A stretch of DNA of 64,000 bases. Source: Colwellia polaris. GTDB lineage: Bacteria; Pseudomonadota; Gammaproteobacteria; Enterobacterales; Alteromonadaceae. Position 1 is the first letter of the stretch; each line of letters starts with the position of its first letter. Positions 18,742 to 28,560 of the stretch are shown one piece after another. Made by a program: the position numbers and the translations under genes. The stretch lies in assembly GCF_002104515.1 (NCBI RefSeq), contig NZ_NBOE01000011.1:62001-126000 (forward strand), read 5' to 3'. The notes under the pieces were generated by a model. The model was not told the DNA's origin. It did not search any database and was given only the letters and a program-made list of their open reading frames with translations.

Positions 18742-20340
18742 TTACGTCATACTTTGTTTAACGAGTAACATTGCAGTTTCTTGTTGTGCATGCACAAACG
18801 AGTTAATTTTAATATCAGCAAGTGCAGCTTTTTCTTCCAATGTACTGACTTTGACAATTAAATTGGCATTTGGGTAGTGTTCAAGTACCGCTTCACAAAT
18901 AATTTGTTTCGTTAATAAAGTGTTTACCGTAATTATAATACTTTTAGTTTGCTCAACTCTTAATGCTTCTAGTACAGGGGTTTTATCTAAGTGCCCAAAA
19001 TACGCGTCATAACCACGTTTTCTAGCCAACAGTACATGCTGTAAATTATCAGAGATAATCAAAAAGCTCTCGCCTTCTTTACTGAGCTCTTTAGCAACAA
19101 TTCGTCCTAAAATAGCAAAACCACAAACAATGGTATGATTTTTAGCTTCAAGTGGGGTAATTTTGTCTGACTCAAAAAACTCGACTACAAATAAAGCGGC
19201 TATTTTATAAATATTACTGATCATAAAAGGCGTTAAAATCATGGATAACACAGTGATCAATATGAGAAAACTTCCTAAGCTTTCTGTTAGTAAATTATGG
19301 TTCATGGCCATTGCAAAAATAGCGAAAGAGAACTCCCCGACTTGGCATAGCGCTACCGCTGATTTTATCGATTCACTTTTATCAGATTTCATTCTGATCA
19401 GTAAATATATAATCACAGCTTTTATCAGCATAACTAAGGCTAATACACCCAGTACCCAATGTAAGTTACTCAGAAAATATAGAACATCAATCTTGGTGCC
19501 TATAGCAAAGAAAAAGGCGCCTAATAACAAGTCTTTATATGAGGCTATGTCAGACTCTACTTTTATATGAAACTTAGTTTCTGCGATGATCATACCCGCG
19601 ATAAATGCCCCTAAAGAATAGGTAAAGCCCATTTCATGTGCGAGCAATGACGCCCCTAAAACAATGGTAAATACTGAACTTAAAAACAACTCTTCCATGC
19701 GGGCATTGGCCGAAAAATGTAATAGCCAAGCAATCAGCTTTTTACCAATAGTAAACATGAAAATAATAATAACGCCGGCATATAAAAATGTTTTCAATAA
19801 TATATCTGACATCGATAATTCATTATTAGATAAAAAACCCATTAGCAATAAAATAGGGATCACAGCTAAGTCTTGAAAAACTAATATAGCAACCGCCTTT
19901 TTGCCGTAAGGCGTAACGATATCTTTTGATTTTTTTAAGTAAGGTAAAACAATTGCGGTTGAAGATAAGCTAAAAGCAAGGGCAATAACGACTGAAGGAA
20001 TAAGCTCGACATTAAACAGATAAAAGGCCATGGCAAAAATAACTACTGAGCTAAAAGCTACTTGCACAAAACCATTAAAAAAAATCAGCTCTTTCATTTT
20101 ACCTAGTTTAGAAAACGACATTTCTAAACCTATAGTAAACATAAGAAAAACTATACCAAACTCGCCAATTAGCTCGAGTGAATGAGGTGTAGTACTGCCA
20201 TTAAAGTCGAAGAAATTACTGACAATTGTGCCGGTAATGATATAACCGATAATATGTGAAATTGAAAATTTAGTTAATACAATATTAATCACGCTAGCAA
20301 GCGCTAATGACAGTGCAATAATAACAAGTATAGAGTCCAT
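18742..20340 (-). CDS. Kef-type cation/proton antiporter with RCK domain
   Basis: 532-residue inner-membrane protein of the CPA2 family. About twelve hydrophobic segments fill residues 1-385, including GIVFLMFTIGLEMSFSKLG, FSLSSTAIVLPYL and VFQDLAVIPILLLMG, which are typical of Kef/RosB antiporters. A C-terminal nucleotide-binding RCK/TrkA-N domain starts near residue 405 (HTIVCGFAILGRIVAKEL). It would exchange K+ or Na+ for protons under nucleotide control. No KefF/KefG ancillary subunit is adjacent. Confidence 0.9.
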   Translation of the reverse strand: MDSILVIIALSLALASVINIVLTKFSISHIIGYIITGTIVSNFFDFNGSTTPHSLELIGEFGIVFLMFTIGLEMSFSKLGKMKELIFFNGFVQVAFSSVVIFAMAFYLFNVELIPSVVIALAFSLSSTAIVLPYLKKSKDIVTPYGKKAVAILVFQDLAVIPILLLMGFLSNNELSMSDILLKTFLYAGVIIIFMFTIGKKLIAWLLHFSANARMEELFLSSVFTIVLGASLLAHEMGFTYSLGAFIAGMIIAETKFHIKVESDIASYKDLLLGAFFFAIGTKIDVLYFLSNLHWVLGVLALVMLIKAVIIYLLIRMKSDKSESIKSAVALCQVGEFSFAIFAMAMNHNLLTESLGSFLILITVLSMILTPFMISNIYKIAALFVVEFFESDKITPLEAKNHTIVCGFAILGRIVAKELSKEGESFLIISDNLQHVLLARKRGYDAYFGHLDKTPVLEALRVEQTKSIIITVNTLLTKQIICEAVLEHYPNANLIVKVSTLEEKAALADIKINSFVHAQQETAMLLVKQSMT

Positions 20341-20541
20341 TTTATTCCTTAAAAACAGCCTGATATTGACATCAGTAATTAAAAATAACCTTGTTTATTT
20401 ACATGCACATTACAGACCACTAAAACAGTAAAGCTAAACAAATAAAAAACATAAAAATTACTTTATATTCAATAAATTAAAATTATTTTATAAAAAACAT
20501 AGCGGTTAAAAATTATCCTCACGCTTAATATTGATGCGCCC

Positions 20542-20556
20542 GCACCATTTTGGTGC
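20542..20556. promoter_or_regulatory. NtrC-type binding site
   Basis: gcaccattttggtgc is a perfect palindrome matching the nitrogen regulator NtrC pattern GCACC-N5-GGTGC seen at enterobacterial glnA. It lies about 180 bases upstream of the sigma-54 promoter of the urease operon, a normal enhancer distance. Confidence 0.75.
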
Positions 20557-20736
20557 AAACAAATATCCTTTTTAGTCATAAATTGCCCCATTATCTGACT
20601 AATAAACAAAGAGTTCTCGTTGCTAAACAAAATGCCTGAAACTGCCGTAATAAGTTAGCTTCAGCCATATATAACACTATAAATTTTAGCGTATTTGAGC
20701 CTGAAACTACCGAATAAAATTTCTACTGATATTCGT

Positions 20737-20752
20737 TGGCGCATTTTGTGCA
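20737..20752 (+). promoter_or_regulatory. Sigma-54 promoter of the urease operon
   Basis: TGGCGCATTTTGTGCA fits the -24/-12 pattern TGGCAC-N5-TTGCA: the essential GG (20738-20739) and GC (20750-20751) are separated by exactly 10 bases. Transcription would begin near 20763, about 47 bases before ureD. With the upstream NtrC site this predicts activation under nitrogen limitation. Confidence 0.7.
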
Positions 20753-20809
20753 ACTTGCCAGTATAACTTTGATATAGCTCAGCGTTTTACAAAATAATGA
20801 TAAATAATA

Positions 20810-21721
20810 ATGACTGCTAGCCCGCAAACAAAATGCTTAACGGCTGTAAATTCTAATAAAAATAGTTGGCTAGCTAACTTATTATTAGAATTTAGTATGA
20901 CTTTAAACGGCACACAGCTTACCCGAACAGAGCGAAATGGACCGCTAAGTGTGCAAAAAGCGTTTTATCCTGAAGGACGTGATTGTGCGCATATTTATTT
21001 GTTACATCCGCCAGCAGGGATTGTCTCGGGTGATGAACTACGGATAAATATTAAGGTAAATCAGCAGGCACACAGTTTAGTTACCACACCGGGTGCTAAT
21101 CGTTTTTATCGTGCCCGTGAAGATCTTTCTATTGGCGATTCTAAACAAGTTCAGCACTGCGAGCTATTGTTGGCTGAACATGCAAAGTGTGAAAACTTTC
21201 CATTAGAAACCATTGTTTATGAAGGCGCTGATGGCGTTAATACTGTTGATGTGCACCTAACAAGCAACAGTGTTTATTTAGGTTGGGATATCACCTGTTT
21301 AGGGTTACCAAGATCAGGGCAACTTTTTGAACAAGGTCGTTACAGCCAATTAAACCGTGTTTATTGTGACAATACCCTACTTTATCACGACAGAATTGCG
21401 ATTAAACCTGACAACCAAATACACCAGCATGTCGCGGGATTAAATAATAAAAGTGTCTTTGCAACTTTTATGGCTTACACAGAAAAAGGCCTACTTAGCG
21501 ATACCGAGAATAAAGCACTTATCGCTAAATTGCGCAATTGTATAAGTGAGTCACAAGCCGATGAAAAAGTCAGTATTAGCCAAATACGACAATTATTAGT
21601 GATTCGTTATTTAGGCCAACACGCCGAAGAATGCAAAGCACTTTTCATCAAATTATGGCAAATAATTAGGCCTATATATCTTAATAAACCAGCCAATATG
21701 CCCCGAGTTTGGCATACCTAA
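20810..21721 (+). CDS. ureD: Urease accessory protein UreD
   Basis: 303 residues, the normal size for UreD/UreH. It is a scaffold that binds the urease apoenzyme and channels nickel from UreG with UreF. Recognisable segments are RTERNGPLSVQKAFYPEG, LLHPPAGIVSGDEL and TTPGANRFYRA. It is the first gene of the operon, with the ATG 47 bases from the predicted sigma-54 start site. Confidence 0.95.
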   Translation: MTASPQTKCLTAVNSNKNSWLANLLLEFSMTLNGTQLTRTERNGPLSVQKAFYPEGRDCAHIYLLHPPAGIVSGDELRINIKVNQQAHSLVTTPGANRFYRAREDLSIGDSKQVQHCELLLAEHAKCENFPLETIVYEGADGVNTVDVHLTSNSVYLGWDITCLGLPRSGQLFEQGRYSQLNRVYCDNTLLYHDRIAIKPDNQIHQHVAGLNNKSVFATFMAYTEKGLLSDTENKALIAKLRNCISESQADEKVSISQIRQLLVIRYLGQHAEECKALFIKLWQIIRPIYLNKPANMPRVWHT

Positions 21722-21793
21722 AGCGGTAATTACCCAAGATATAGATAAATATTAAAGCCTATAAAACCGTATAAATACTAAATAGAGAACGTT

Positions 21794-22096
21794 ATGGATT
21801 TATTACCAAGAGAAAAAGACAAATTACTGATATTCACCGCGGCATTACTTGCCGAGCGACGATTAAACCGTGGTTTAAAATTAAATTATCCTGAAGCGGT
21901 AGCCTATATTTCCATGGAAATAATTGAAGGTGCGCGTGACGGAAAAACCGTTGTTCAAATGATGGATTATGGTCGAACACTTCTCACTCGCGAGCAAGTT
22001 ATGGACGGTGTGTCAGAATTAATTCCAGACGTACAAGTTGAGGCGACATTTCCAGACGGCACCAAACTTGTCACCGTTCACAACCCTATTATTTAA
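21794..22096 (+). CDS. ureA: Urease gamma subunit
   Basis: 100 residues, standard for bacterial gamma subunits. It begins [20 protein letters not shown] and contains [21 protein letters not shown], the family signature. It is a structural subunit of the nickel urease that hydrolyses urea to ammonia and carbamate in the cytoplasm. Good ribosome site agagaac upstream. Confidence 0.97.
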   Translation: MDLLPREKDKLLIFTAALLAERRLNRGLKLNYPEAVAYISMEIIEGARDGKTVVQMMDYGRTLLTREQVMDGVSELIPDVQVEATFPDGTKLVTVHNPII

Positions 22097-22124
22097 TTAT
22101 AACTTGCACATAAGAGAAGCAAAT

Positions 22125-22430
22125 ATGATCCCAGGTGAAATAAAAACTGACCATGGTAACCGTGAGCTAAACCTAGGTTGCAAGCAAGTAAAAATTACGG
22201 TGGCAAATTCAGGCGACCGCCCGATACAAGTTGGCTCGCACTATCATTTTTATGAAGTAAACCCTGCTCTGCACTTCGATAGAGCTTTGGCAAAAGGTTT
22301 TCGTTTAGATATTACATCTGGCACTGCCGTACGTTTTGAACCCGGACAAGAGCGCGAAGTAACTTTAGTTGCCTTTCGTGGTAAACGTCGCGTATTTGGC
22401 TTTCGTGCTGAAATTCAAGGAGATCTATAA
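22125..22430 (+). CDS. ureB: Urease beta subunit
   Basis: 101 residues from ATG 22125 ([16 protein letters not shown]), which matches the usual N-terminus; an upstream in-frame ATG at 22038 lies inside ureA and is rejected. It contains [18 protein letters not shown] and [13 protein letters not shown], both conserved. The stop is two bases before ureC. Confidence 0.97.
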   Translation: MIPGEIKTDHGNRELNLGCKQVKITVANSGDRPIQVGSHYHFYEVNPALHFDRALAKGFRLDITSGTAVRFEPGQEREVTLVAFRGKRRVFGFRAEIQGDL

Positions 22431-22432
22431 CC

Positions 22433-24136
22433 ATGGCTAGCATTGACAAAAACGCTTACGCTCATATGTTTGGCCCAACGGTGGGCGATCGTGTTCGTTT
22501 AGCCGATACCGATTTATGGTTAGAAGTTGAGCAAGATTTTACCGAATACGGTGAAGAAGTTAAATTTGGTGGCGGTAAAGTTATTCGAGACGGCATGGGG
22601 CAAAGCCAAGCGTCTTGTCTTGAAACGGTAGATTTAGTGATCACCAATGCGCTAATTGTTGATCACTGGGGCATTATTAAAGCCGATGTTGGTATTAAAA
22701 ACGGGCGTATTGCCATTATTGGTAAAGCCGGTAACCCTGATATTCAAGACAATATTGATATTGAAGTAGGACCCGGCACAGAAGTTATTGCAGGTGAAGG
22801 ACAAATTCTAACGGCTGGTGGTATTGACGCGCACATTCATTTTATTTGTCCGCAACAAATAGAAGAAGCGTTGATGTCGGGTGTAACCACCATGATCGGT
22901 GGTGGCACAGGTCCAGCAACAGGCACTAAAGCAACCACTTGTACGCCAGGTCCGTGGAATATTTATAAAATGCTGCAAGCCACTAACGACTTTCCGATGA
23001 ATTTTGGCTTTTTAGGTAAAGGTAATGCTAGTTTGCCTATCGCTCTAGAAGAGCAAATTGAAGCAGGTGTTTGTGGTTTAAAACTTCACGAAGATTGGGG
23101 AACAACCCCAGCAGCCATTGATAACTGCTTATCGGTTGCTGAGCGTTACGACGTACAAATTGCTATTCATACTGACACCTTAAACGAGTCGGGCTTTGTT
23201 GAAGATACTTTAGGTGCTTTTAAAGGCCGAACTATTCACACTTATCATACTGAGGGTGCTGGCGGTGGACATTCGCCTGATATTATTAAGGCTTGTGGCG
23301 AAGCCAATGTTCTACCTTCTTCAACGAACCCTACTCGACCATACACGGTTAACACGATTGACGAACATCTAGATATGCTGATGGTTTGTCATCACTTAGA
23401 CCCTTCTATCCCAGAAGATATTGCTTTTGCTGATTCACGTATTCGCAAAGAAAGTATCGCCGCTGAAGATATTATGCACGATTTAGGCGCGATTAGTATG
23501 ATCGCCTCTGATTCGCAAGCCATGGGACGAGTCGGTGAAATGATCACCCGCACTTGGCAAACAGCGCATAAAATGAAGCAACAACGTGGTCCATTAGCAC
23601 CTGATACCAAACGAAACGACAACTTTCGCATTAAGCGCTATATCGCAAAATACACCATAAACCCTGCAATAAGTCATGGTATTAGCCATGAAGTAGGCTC
23701 TATTGAAGTGGGTAAACTTGCTGACTTAGTACTATGGAAACCGGCATTTTTTGGTATTAAACCCGCCTTAATTTTAAAGTCTGGCTTTATTGCCGCAGCA
23801 CCAATGGGCGATGCCAATGCCTCTATTCCAACACCACAACCGGTTTATTATCGCCCCATGTTTGGCGCTTTTGGCAGCGCAGCAGCGCAAACATCAATAA
23901 CCTTTATGTCGCAGGCCTCAATTGATGCCAATGTACCGCAAAGCATAGGCATGACACGTATGGTAGGCGTTTGTAAAAACACCCGAAACATCAGTAAGAA
24001 CGATATGATTCATAACAGCTGGCAGCCAAAAATTGAAGTTGATGCCCAAACCTATGAAGTGCGAGCAAATGGCGAACTACTAACCTGTGAGCCAGCATCT
24101 ACCCTGCCGTTAGCTCAACTTTATTGTTTATTTTAG
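22433..24136 (+). CDS. ureC: Urease alpha subunit (catalytic)
   Basis: 567 residues, amidohydrolase fold with a two-nickel centre. The catalytic residues fall at the same numbers as in Klebsiella urease: carbamylated Lys217 in GLKLHEDWG, and Cys319-His320 on the flap in [16 protein letters not shown] supplies the metal-binding histidines. No sign of truncation. It is translated two bases after ureB. Confidence 0.98.
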   Translation: MASIDKNAYAHMFGPTVGDRVRLADTDLWLEVEQDFTEYGEEVKFGGGKVIRDGMGQSQASCLETVDLVITNALIVDHWGIIKADVGIKNGRIAIIGKAGNPDIQDNIDIEVGPGTEVIAGEGQILTAGGIDAHIHFICPQQIEEALMSGVTTMIGGGTGPATGTKATTCTPGPWNIYKMLQATNDFPMNFGFLGKGNASLPIALEEQIEAGVCGLKLHEDWGTTPAAIDNCLSVAERYDVQIAIHTDTLNESGFVEDTLGAFKGRTIHTYHTEGAGGGHSPDIIKACGEANVLPSSTNPTRPYTVNTIDEHLDMLMVCHHLDPSIPEDIAFADSRIRKESIAAEDIMHDLGAISMIASDSQAMGRVGEMITRTWQTAHKMKQQRGPLAPDTKRNDNFRIKRYIAKYTINPAISHGISHEVGSIEVGKLADLVLWKPAFFGIKPALILKSGFIAAAPMGDANASIPTPQPVYYRPMFGAFGSAAAQTSITFMSQASIDANVPQSIGMTRMVGVCKNTRNISKNDMIHNSWQPKIEVDAQTYEVRANGELLTCEPASTLPLAQLYCLF

Positions 24137-24144
24137 GAAATTAC

Positions 24145-24690
24145 ATGTTACAAGCTTATCAACGTTTAGATCATACCCACGGTGAAATTGTTGACTCAAT
24201 CACTTTAGATCAAGACACCCGAAAAAAAGCCCGTATTAAAGGGGTAACCGATAATGGCGCCGACATTGGTATTTTTATGGAACGCGGCCACCCGTTATTG
24301 GTTGGCGAAATATTAAAAACAGAATGTGGCTTATTAATAGAAATTAAAGGTGCAGCAGAGCCTGTTTCTACTGCTATTGCTACCGACTGGTTAACTTTTT
24401 CTAAAGTTTGCTATCACTTAGGTAATCGCCATACATCATTGCAAATAGGTGAACTTTGGCTGCGCTTTAAACCCGACCATGTTTTAGAAGCCTTAGCTGA
24501 AAAATATGGCTTAACACTTGATAAAACGCCAGCGATATTTGAACCAGAAAGTGGTGCCTACGGTAGTAAAAGTGGTCACTCGCATTCTCATGCAAATACA
24601 GACAGCATTAGTCATGAAAAACATAATCATGATAAACACAGTCACGAAAAACATAGTCACGATAAACATAGTCATGAACATGCCCACTAA
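24145..24690 (+). CDS. ureE: Urease accessory protein UreE (nickel metallochaperone)
   Basis: 181 residues from ATG 24145, which has a taggaaa ribosome site; the ATG at 24124 is inside ureC. The body binds and delivers nickel ([12 protein letters not shown]; the conserved HLGNRH is present as [10 protein letters not shown]). The C-terminal tail of about 35 residues is almost entirely His with Ser, Glu, Asp and Lys, encoded by 15-base tandem repeats (HSHEK units). Such tails store extra nickel in some species. Confidence 0.95.
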   Translation: MLQAYQRLDHTHGEIVDSITLDQDTRKKARIKGVTDNGADIGIFMERGHPLLVGEILKTECGLLIEIKGAAEPVSTAIATDWLTFSKVCYHLGNRHTSLQIGELWLRFKPDHVLEALAEKYGLTLDKTPAIFEPESGAYGSKSGHSHSHANTDSISHEKHNHDKHSHEKHSHDKHSHEHAH

Positions 24691-25414
24691 TACGGTAAAC
24701 ATTAAACAAGTGGTTAATAAATCAGCCCATAAAAGCCAACCGATTCAATTAAATCGGTTACTTCAACTGTGCAGTGCTAATTTACCTGTTGGTGGGTTTT
24801 CATTCTCACAGGGCTTAGAATACGCGGTTGAAATGGGTTGGTTAACATCACCAGAAACAACCGCAAGTTGGGTCACTATTAATTTAGAAGAGTCTATCGC
24901 AAAAACCGACTTAGCCATTCTAAAAAGGCTATTCATTGCTTTACATAATAATGACTTAGACCAGTTCAACTACTGGAATACACACTTAATTGCATGTCGT
25001 GAAAGCCATGAGTTATTACTCGCTGATTTAGCGATGGGCAAAGCCTTAATTAGACTATTAAAGCAACTTAATAATATAGATGTTAGCGCATATCAAAGCG
25101 TTATCGCGCTAACAGAAATCAGCTTTGTTAGCGCCTTTGCATTAACGGCTTATTTATTTCAATTAGATCTAGTGTCTGCCCAAAGCGGTTATTGCTGGAC
25201 TTATATCGACAACCAAGTAGCAGCGGCAACAAAATTAGTACCGCTTGGGCAAACACAAGCACAAAATTTGCTCTTTGAATTAACTGAAAATACACAGTTA
25301 ATTATCGAGAAATCAAACCAGATTAACGATGAAGATATCGGTACCAGTTTACCGCATTTAGCCATGGCAAGCGCTTGGCATGAAACGCAGTATTCACGAC
25401 TTTTTCGTTCGTAA
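24680..25414 (+). CDS. ureF: Urease accessory protein UreF
   Basis: About 244 residues from ATG 24680 (24674 is an alternative). The frame continues upstream to 24518, but that part is the out-of-frame shadow of the UreE His tail. Family marks are [25 protein letters not shown] and [12 protein letters not shown]. It works with UreD and UreG in loading nickel. It overlaps the end of ureE by 11 bases, indicating coupling. Confidence 0.94.
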   Translation: MPTNTVNIKQVVNKSAHKSQPIQLNRLLQLCSANLPVGGFSFSQGLEYAVEMGWLTSPETTASWVTINLEESIAKTDLAILKRLFIALHNNDLDQFNYWNTHLIACRESHELLLADLAMGKALIRLLKQLNNIDVSAYQSVIALTEISFVSAFALTAYLFQLDLVSAQSGYCWTYIDNQVAAATKLVPLGQTQAQNLLFELTENTQLIIEKSNQINDEDIGTSLPHLAMASAWHETQYSRLFRS

Positions 25415-25448
25415 TAAAACAAATTTAAACATTCAAGAGATAGATAAA

Positions 25449-26060
25449 ATGAAGAAACAAGTATTACGCATAGGTGTCGGCGGCCCAGTTGGCTCAGGAA
25501 AAACAGCCTTACTACGCGAGTTATGTTTAGCACTGCGTGACAAATATAATATGGCGGTGGTCACTAACGATATATACACTCGAGAAGACGCCGAATTTTT
25601 AACAAAAAATGACGCGCTCGCTGCCGACAGAATTATGGGCGTGGAAACAGGTGGCTGTCCGCATACTGCTATCCGTGAAGATGCCTCAATGAACTTAGCC
25701 GCCATTGACGAACTACAAGCCCTACACCCTGATTTAGATTTTGTATTAGTAGAAAGTGGCGGAGACAACTTAAGCGCCACCTTTAGCCCCGAACTATCTG
25801 ATCTCACTATTTACGTTATTGACGTTTCAGCCGGCGATAAAATCCCACGCAAAGGTGGCCCAGGTATTACCAAATCAGACTTATTAATCATTAATAAAAT
25901 AGATGTTGCTGAGTTAGTCGGTGCCTCACTTGATGTTATGGACAGAGACACCAGAAAAATGCGAGGCGATAAAAAATTCATTTTTTCTAACATGAAAACA
26001 CAACAAGGCTTGGCAGAAATAATCTCATTTATCGAAACAGAAGGCATGTTGAAAATTTAA
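25449..26060 (+). CDS. ureG: Urease accessory GTPase UreG
   Basis: 203 residues from ATG 25449 ([12 protein letters not shown]), the usual UreG N-terminus; an upstream ATG at 25380 is inside ureF. The P-loop is [12 protein letters not shown], the metal-binding motif [15 protein letters not shown] carries the CPH nickel ligands, and the guanine-specificity motif is NKID. It provides GTP-driven nickel insertion. Confidence 0.97.
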   Translation: MKKQVLRIGVGGPVGSGKTALLRELCLALRDKYNMAVVTNDIYTREDAEFLTKNDALAADRIMGVETGGCPHTAIREDASMNLAAIDELQALHPDLDFVLVESGGDNLSATFSPELSDLTIYVIDVSAGDKIPRKGGPGITKSDLLIINKIDVAELVGASLDVMDRDTRKMRGDKKFIFSNMKTQQGLAEIISFIETEGMLKI

Positions 26061-26141
26061 TCTTTTCACCGCTACCTCAGTAAAAAATTGAAAATTTTTT
26101 TAAAAGAACAATAAACAAATTAACAAGAAAAAGGATCAAAT

Positions 26142-26330
26142 ATGAAGTTTTTAACATTAATTATTAGCTACCTAATACTCTTTACTAGCCAAGCTTTTGC
26201 CCATACAGATCACGCATTAGGCGAAGGCTCTTTTCATACTTTTTACCATAGCGTGTTTTGGACCATCTTCGCGATTGTGGTTTATAAAGCCTACAACTGG
26301 TTTAAACATAAAAAATATCATAAGAACTAG
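26142..26330 (+). CDS. Small His-rich membrane protein downstream of urease
   Basis: 62 residues. A signal peptide (ends SQAFA) is followed by a short mature part, HTDHALGEGSFHTFYHSVFW, one transmembrane helix and a basic tail (KHKKYHKN). aaaaagga is a good ribosome site. It lies 81 bases behind ureG in the same direction. The AHTDHALGEG start recalls the N-terminus of HupE/UreJ nickel permeases, but only one further helix remains. Histidines on the periplasmic side suggest metal contact; function is unproven. Confidence 0.7.
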   Translation: MKFLTLIISYLILFTSQAFAHTDHALGEGSFHTFYHSVFWTIFAIVVYKAYNWFKHKKYHKN

Positions 26331-26745
26331 GTTGTCACAGAGCTAATATTATTATTTAACAACAGCTTGTATTGAATTACCAACAAATAAAAGGCTAACA
26401 TTTACCTTGTTAGCCTGCTCTTATATGCGCATTACTAGCCTTTATATTCTAAATAAACGTCAATGCTAATGCATAAAACACCTTTCAACATTCTATTCAA
26501 ATAGCTTAAACGCGACTTAAGCCATTAAACAACTGATATTATAGTTATTTTCATAATTGAAAAATAAAAGCCAGATACTCTCAGTATCACTTATAAAGTC
26601 AAATTATTACACCGTTCGAAAAACCAACACTTTACAGAGCCCCGCTTTGGTATTACATTTTATAGCTACCTCACTTATCAAAACAAACTTTGGTAAGTTA
26701 AATTGGTAAGTCAAATTAACGACGGATTTCGGTTTTATTATTGAG
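26331..26745. other. Intergenic region with hairpin after the urease operon
   Basis: About 415 bases with no gene. An 8-base stem (aggctaac 26392-26399 with gttagcct 26409-26416) probably ends the urease transcript, although the T-tract is poor. The right part should hold the alginate lyase promoter. Confidence 0.45.
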
Positions 26746-26754
26746 GTGAAAAAA

Positions 26755-28173
26755 TTGTCTATCTACAAAATTCCGCTCTACCTATGCATTTATATACTAT
26801 TTATTGGTTGCAAGTCTTCTTCTGGTTCTGCTGATAAAGCACCCGAAGAAGTTATTGCTATACCACCTTCAGTACCACCTGTTGAAGCGCCTACAGAGCC
26901 ACCAGTTGCCCCGATAAATTCAGATATTACCTGCACAGGTTTAGCAAAGGTCAATATTGTTGAAGCTATCGCCACTAATAGCTTAAATAGCTATACTGCT
27001 AACCAAGTTATTGATGCTAAGTTTTTGCCTGAATCTCGTTGGTCATCACTTGAAAACTCTGCCCAGCTAACGTTAACCTTAGAAAATTTCACATTAGTCA
27101 AAGGCTTGTCAATTACGTGGCTTAACACCGATCAGAGAAGCTATAGCTACGATGTTGAAGTATCAAAAGATAAGCAAACATGGACCAGTGTGGTGGCTGA
27201 TCAATTAACCGATGCATTAACCACCCGTAGCCAGTTTATTGAAATAGCAGAGCATTCTGCACAATACATAAAAATAATCCCTAAAGGCAGTAATATTGAT
27301 AGCACCAATAATATTATTGAAGTTGAAGCATTTGGCTGCTCAGAACACGTAAGTTCTCCCATTGAATTAACAGACTGGTATTTAAGCGTTCCGGTTGATG
27401 AAAGGTTAAATACCAAAGCAGAAAGTATTTATGAATCTCGTTTAAATAATCACTATTTTAACGCTGAGTTTTTCTTTATCAATAACGAAGGCGGCTTAGT
27501 TTTTAGAAGCCCGATTGAAGGAGCTAAAACCTCGACCAACACCAAATATACCCGTACAGAGCTTCGAGAAATGTTAAGACGTGGCGATACCAATATTAAC
27601 GTTAAAGGGGTAAATAAAAACAATTGGGTATTTTCAAGTGCACCTGAAAACGACCTAGATGCCGCGGGTGGTGTCGATGGTGAATTAATCGCGGAACTGG
27701 CCGTGAACCATGTTACTGAAACAGGCGACAAATCGCAGGTTGGCCGGGTAATTATCGGTCAAATACATGCAAATAATGACGAACCTATTCGTGTGTATTA
27801 CCGAAAACTGCCTGGCAACAATAAAGGCTCAATTTACTTAGCCCATGAAATTGAAGGCGGAGATGATATTTATTACGAGTTAATTGGCAACCGCTCACAA
27901 AGTGCGACTAACCCTGAAAACGGCATAGCCCTCAATGAACGTTTTGGCTATCAAATAAAAGTAGTGGCTAACTTGTTAACCTTAACAATCACAAGAGCCG
28001 GCAAAGCCGATGTTACTCAAGTCGTTGATATGACCAATAGTGGCTATGATCAAGGTGGACAATACATGTACTTTAAAGCCGGCGCTTATAATCAAAATAA
28101 TACCGGAAATGCTAAAGATTATGTACAAACAACCTTTTACAAAATTTCCAATAGCCATAACGGATATCAATAA
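26755..28173 (+). CDS. Alginate lyase (PL7) lipoprotein with discoidin-like domain
   Basis: Secreted, lipid-anchored enzyme that cleaves alginate by beta-elimination. A lipobox (LFIGC) puts the lipidated cysteine about 19 residues in. Residues 60-195 resemble an F5/8-type carbohydrate-binding domain (SARWSSL-like SRWSSLENSAQ). The PL7 catalytic domain follows, with YTRTELREMLR, GQIHA and YFKAGAYNQN, the three family signatures. The frame starts at GTG 26746, but a perfect Shine-Dalgarno gaggtga (26743-26749) covers that codon, so the real start is probably TTG 26755. It is the first of an alginate gene group. Confidence 0.9.
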   Translation: MSIYKIPLYLCIYILFIGCKSSSGSADKAPEEVIAIPPSVPPVEAPTEPPVAPINSDITCTGLAKVNIVEAIATNSLNSYTANQVIDAKFLPESRWSSLENSAQLTLTLENFTLVKGLSITWLNTDQRSYSYDVEVSKDKQTWTSVVADQLTDALTTRSQFIEIAEHSAQYIKIIPKGSNIDSTNNIIEVEAFGCSEHVSSPIELTDWYLSVPVDERLNTKAESIYESRLNNHYFNAEFFFINNEGGLVFRSPIEGAKTSTNTKYTRTELREMLRRGDTNINVKGVNKNNWVFSSAPENDLDAAGGVDGELIAELAVNHVTETGDKSQVGRVIIGQIHANNDEPIRVYYRKLPGNNKGSIYLAHEIEGGDDIYYELIGNRSQSATNPENGIALNERFGYQIKVVANLLTLTITRAGKADVTQVVDMTNSGYDQGGQYMYFKAGAYNQNNTGNAKDYVQTTFYKISNSHNGYQ

Positions 28174-28560
28174 CAAGAACGTTATTTGCGTTAGGTAAAC
28201 GCACGACAGTATTTATAACTTAATAACGAACAGCCTTATTTATTTGGCTGTTTTAATTACTGTAATCATGAATTTATAGTCCCAGTAATCGTAACAATAA
28301 AAATTGGTAATAACATTAAGTTTATTACCATAAATACAATTACTTAAATGTTTAAAAAACATATTGTCCGCTTAAAAACACTTAAATATAACCCCCAACA
28401 ATAGGAAGTTTTATCCCTTTAAGTGCAATAATTGGTTGACAGATTGGTAAGTTATTGCAAGTATCAGTATCAGCAGTTCTTGTAGATAAAATGACCGAAA
28501 CAATGTTATTTCTCAAAGCAGCGATTAAAAATATAATAAAATTTGTCGGGGAGAGACTAA
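28174..28560. other. Intergenic region between lyase and lipoprotein
   Basis: About 390 bases without a gene. It contains the terminator at 28229-28254 and probably a separate promoter for the following lipoprotein, whose ATG is preceded by the strong ribosome site ggggagag. Confidence 0.5.
28229..28254 (+). terminator. Intrinsic terminator of the first alginate lyase
   Basis: Stem aacagcc (28229-28235) with ggctgtt (28246-28252), 10-base loop, followed by tttt, 55 bases past the stop codon. Confidence 0.75.

Larger units (their letters stand above)
20341..20809. other. Regulatory region between antiporter and urease operon
   Basis: About 470 bases without a gene. It carries the NtrC site and the sigma-54 promoter listed separately, and must also hold the antiporter promoter at its left end. 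Confidence 0.6.

Noticed and set aside
24518-24679. Upstream extension of the ureF frame
   Set aside because: It is the out-of-frame reading of the UreE His-rich tail; the composition is unlike UreF and the normal UreF start region follows at 24680.
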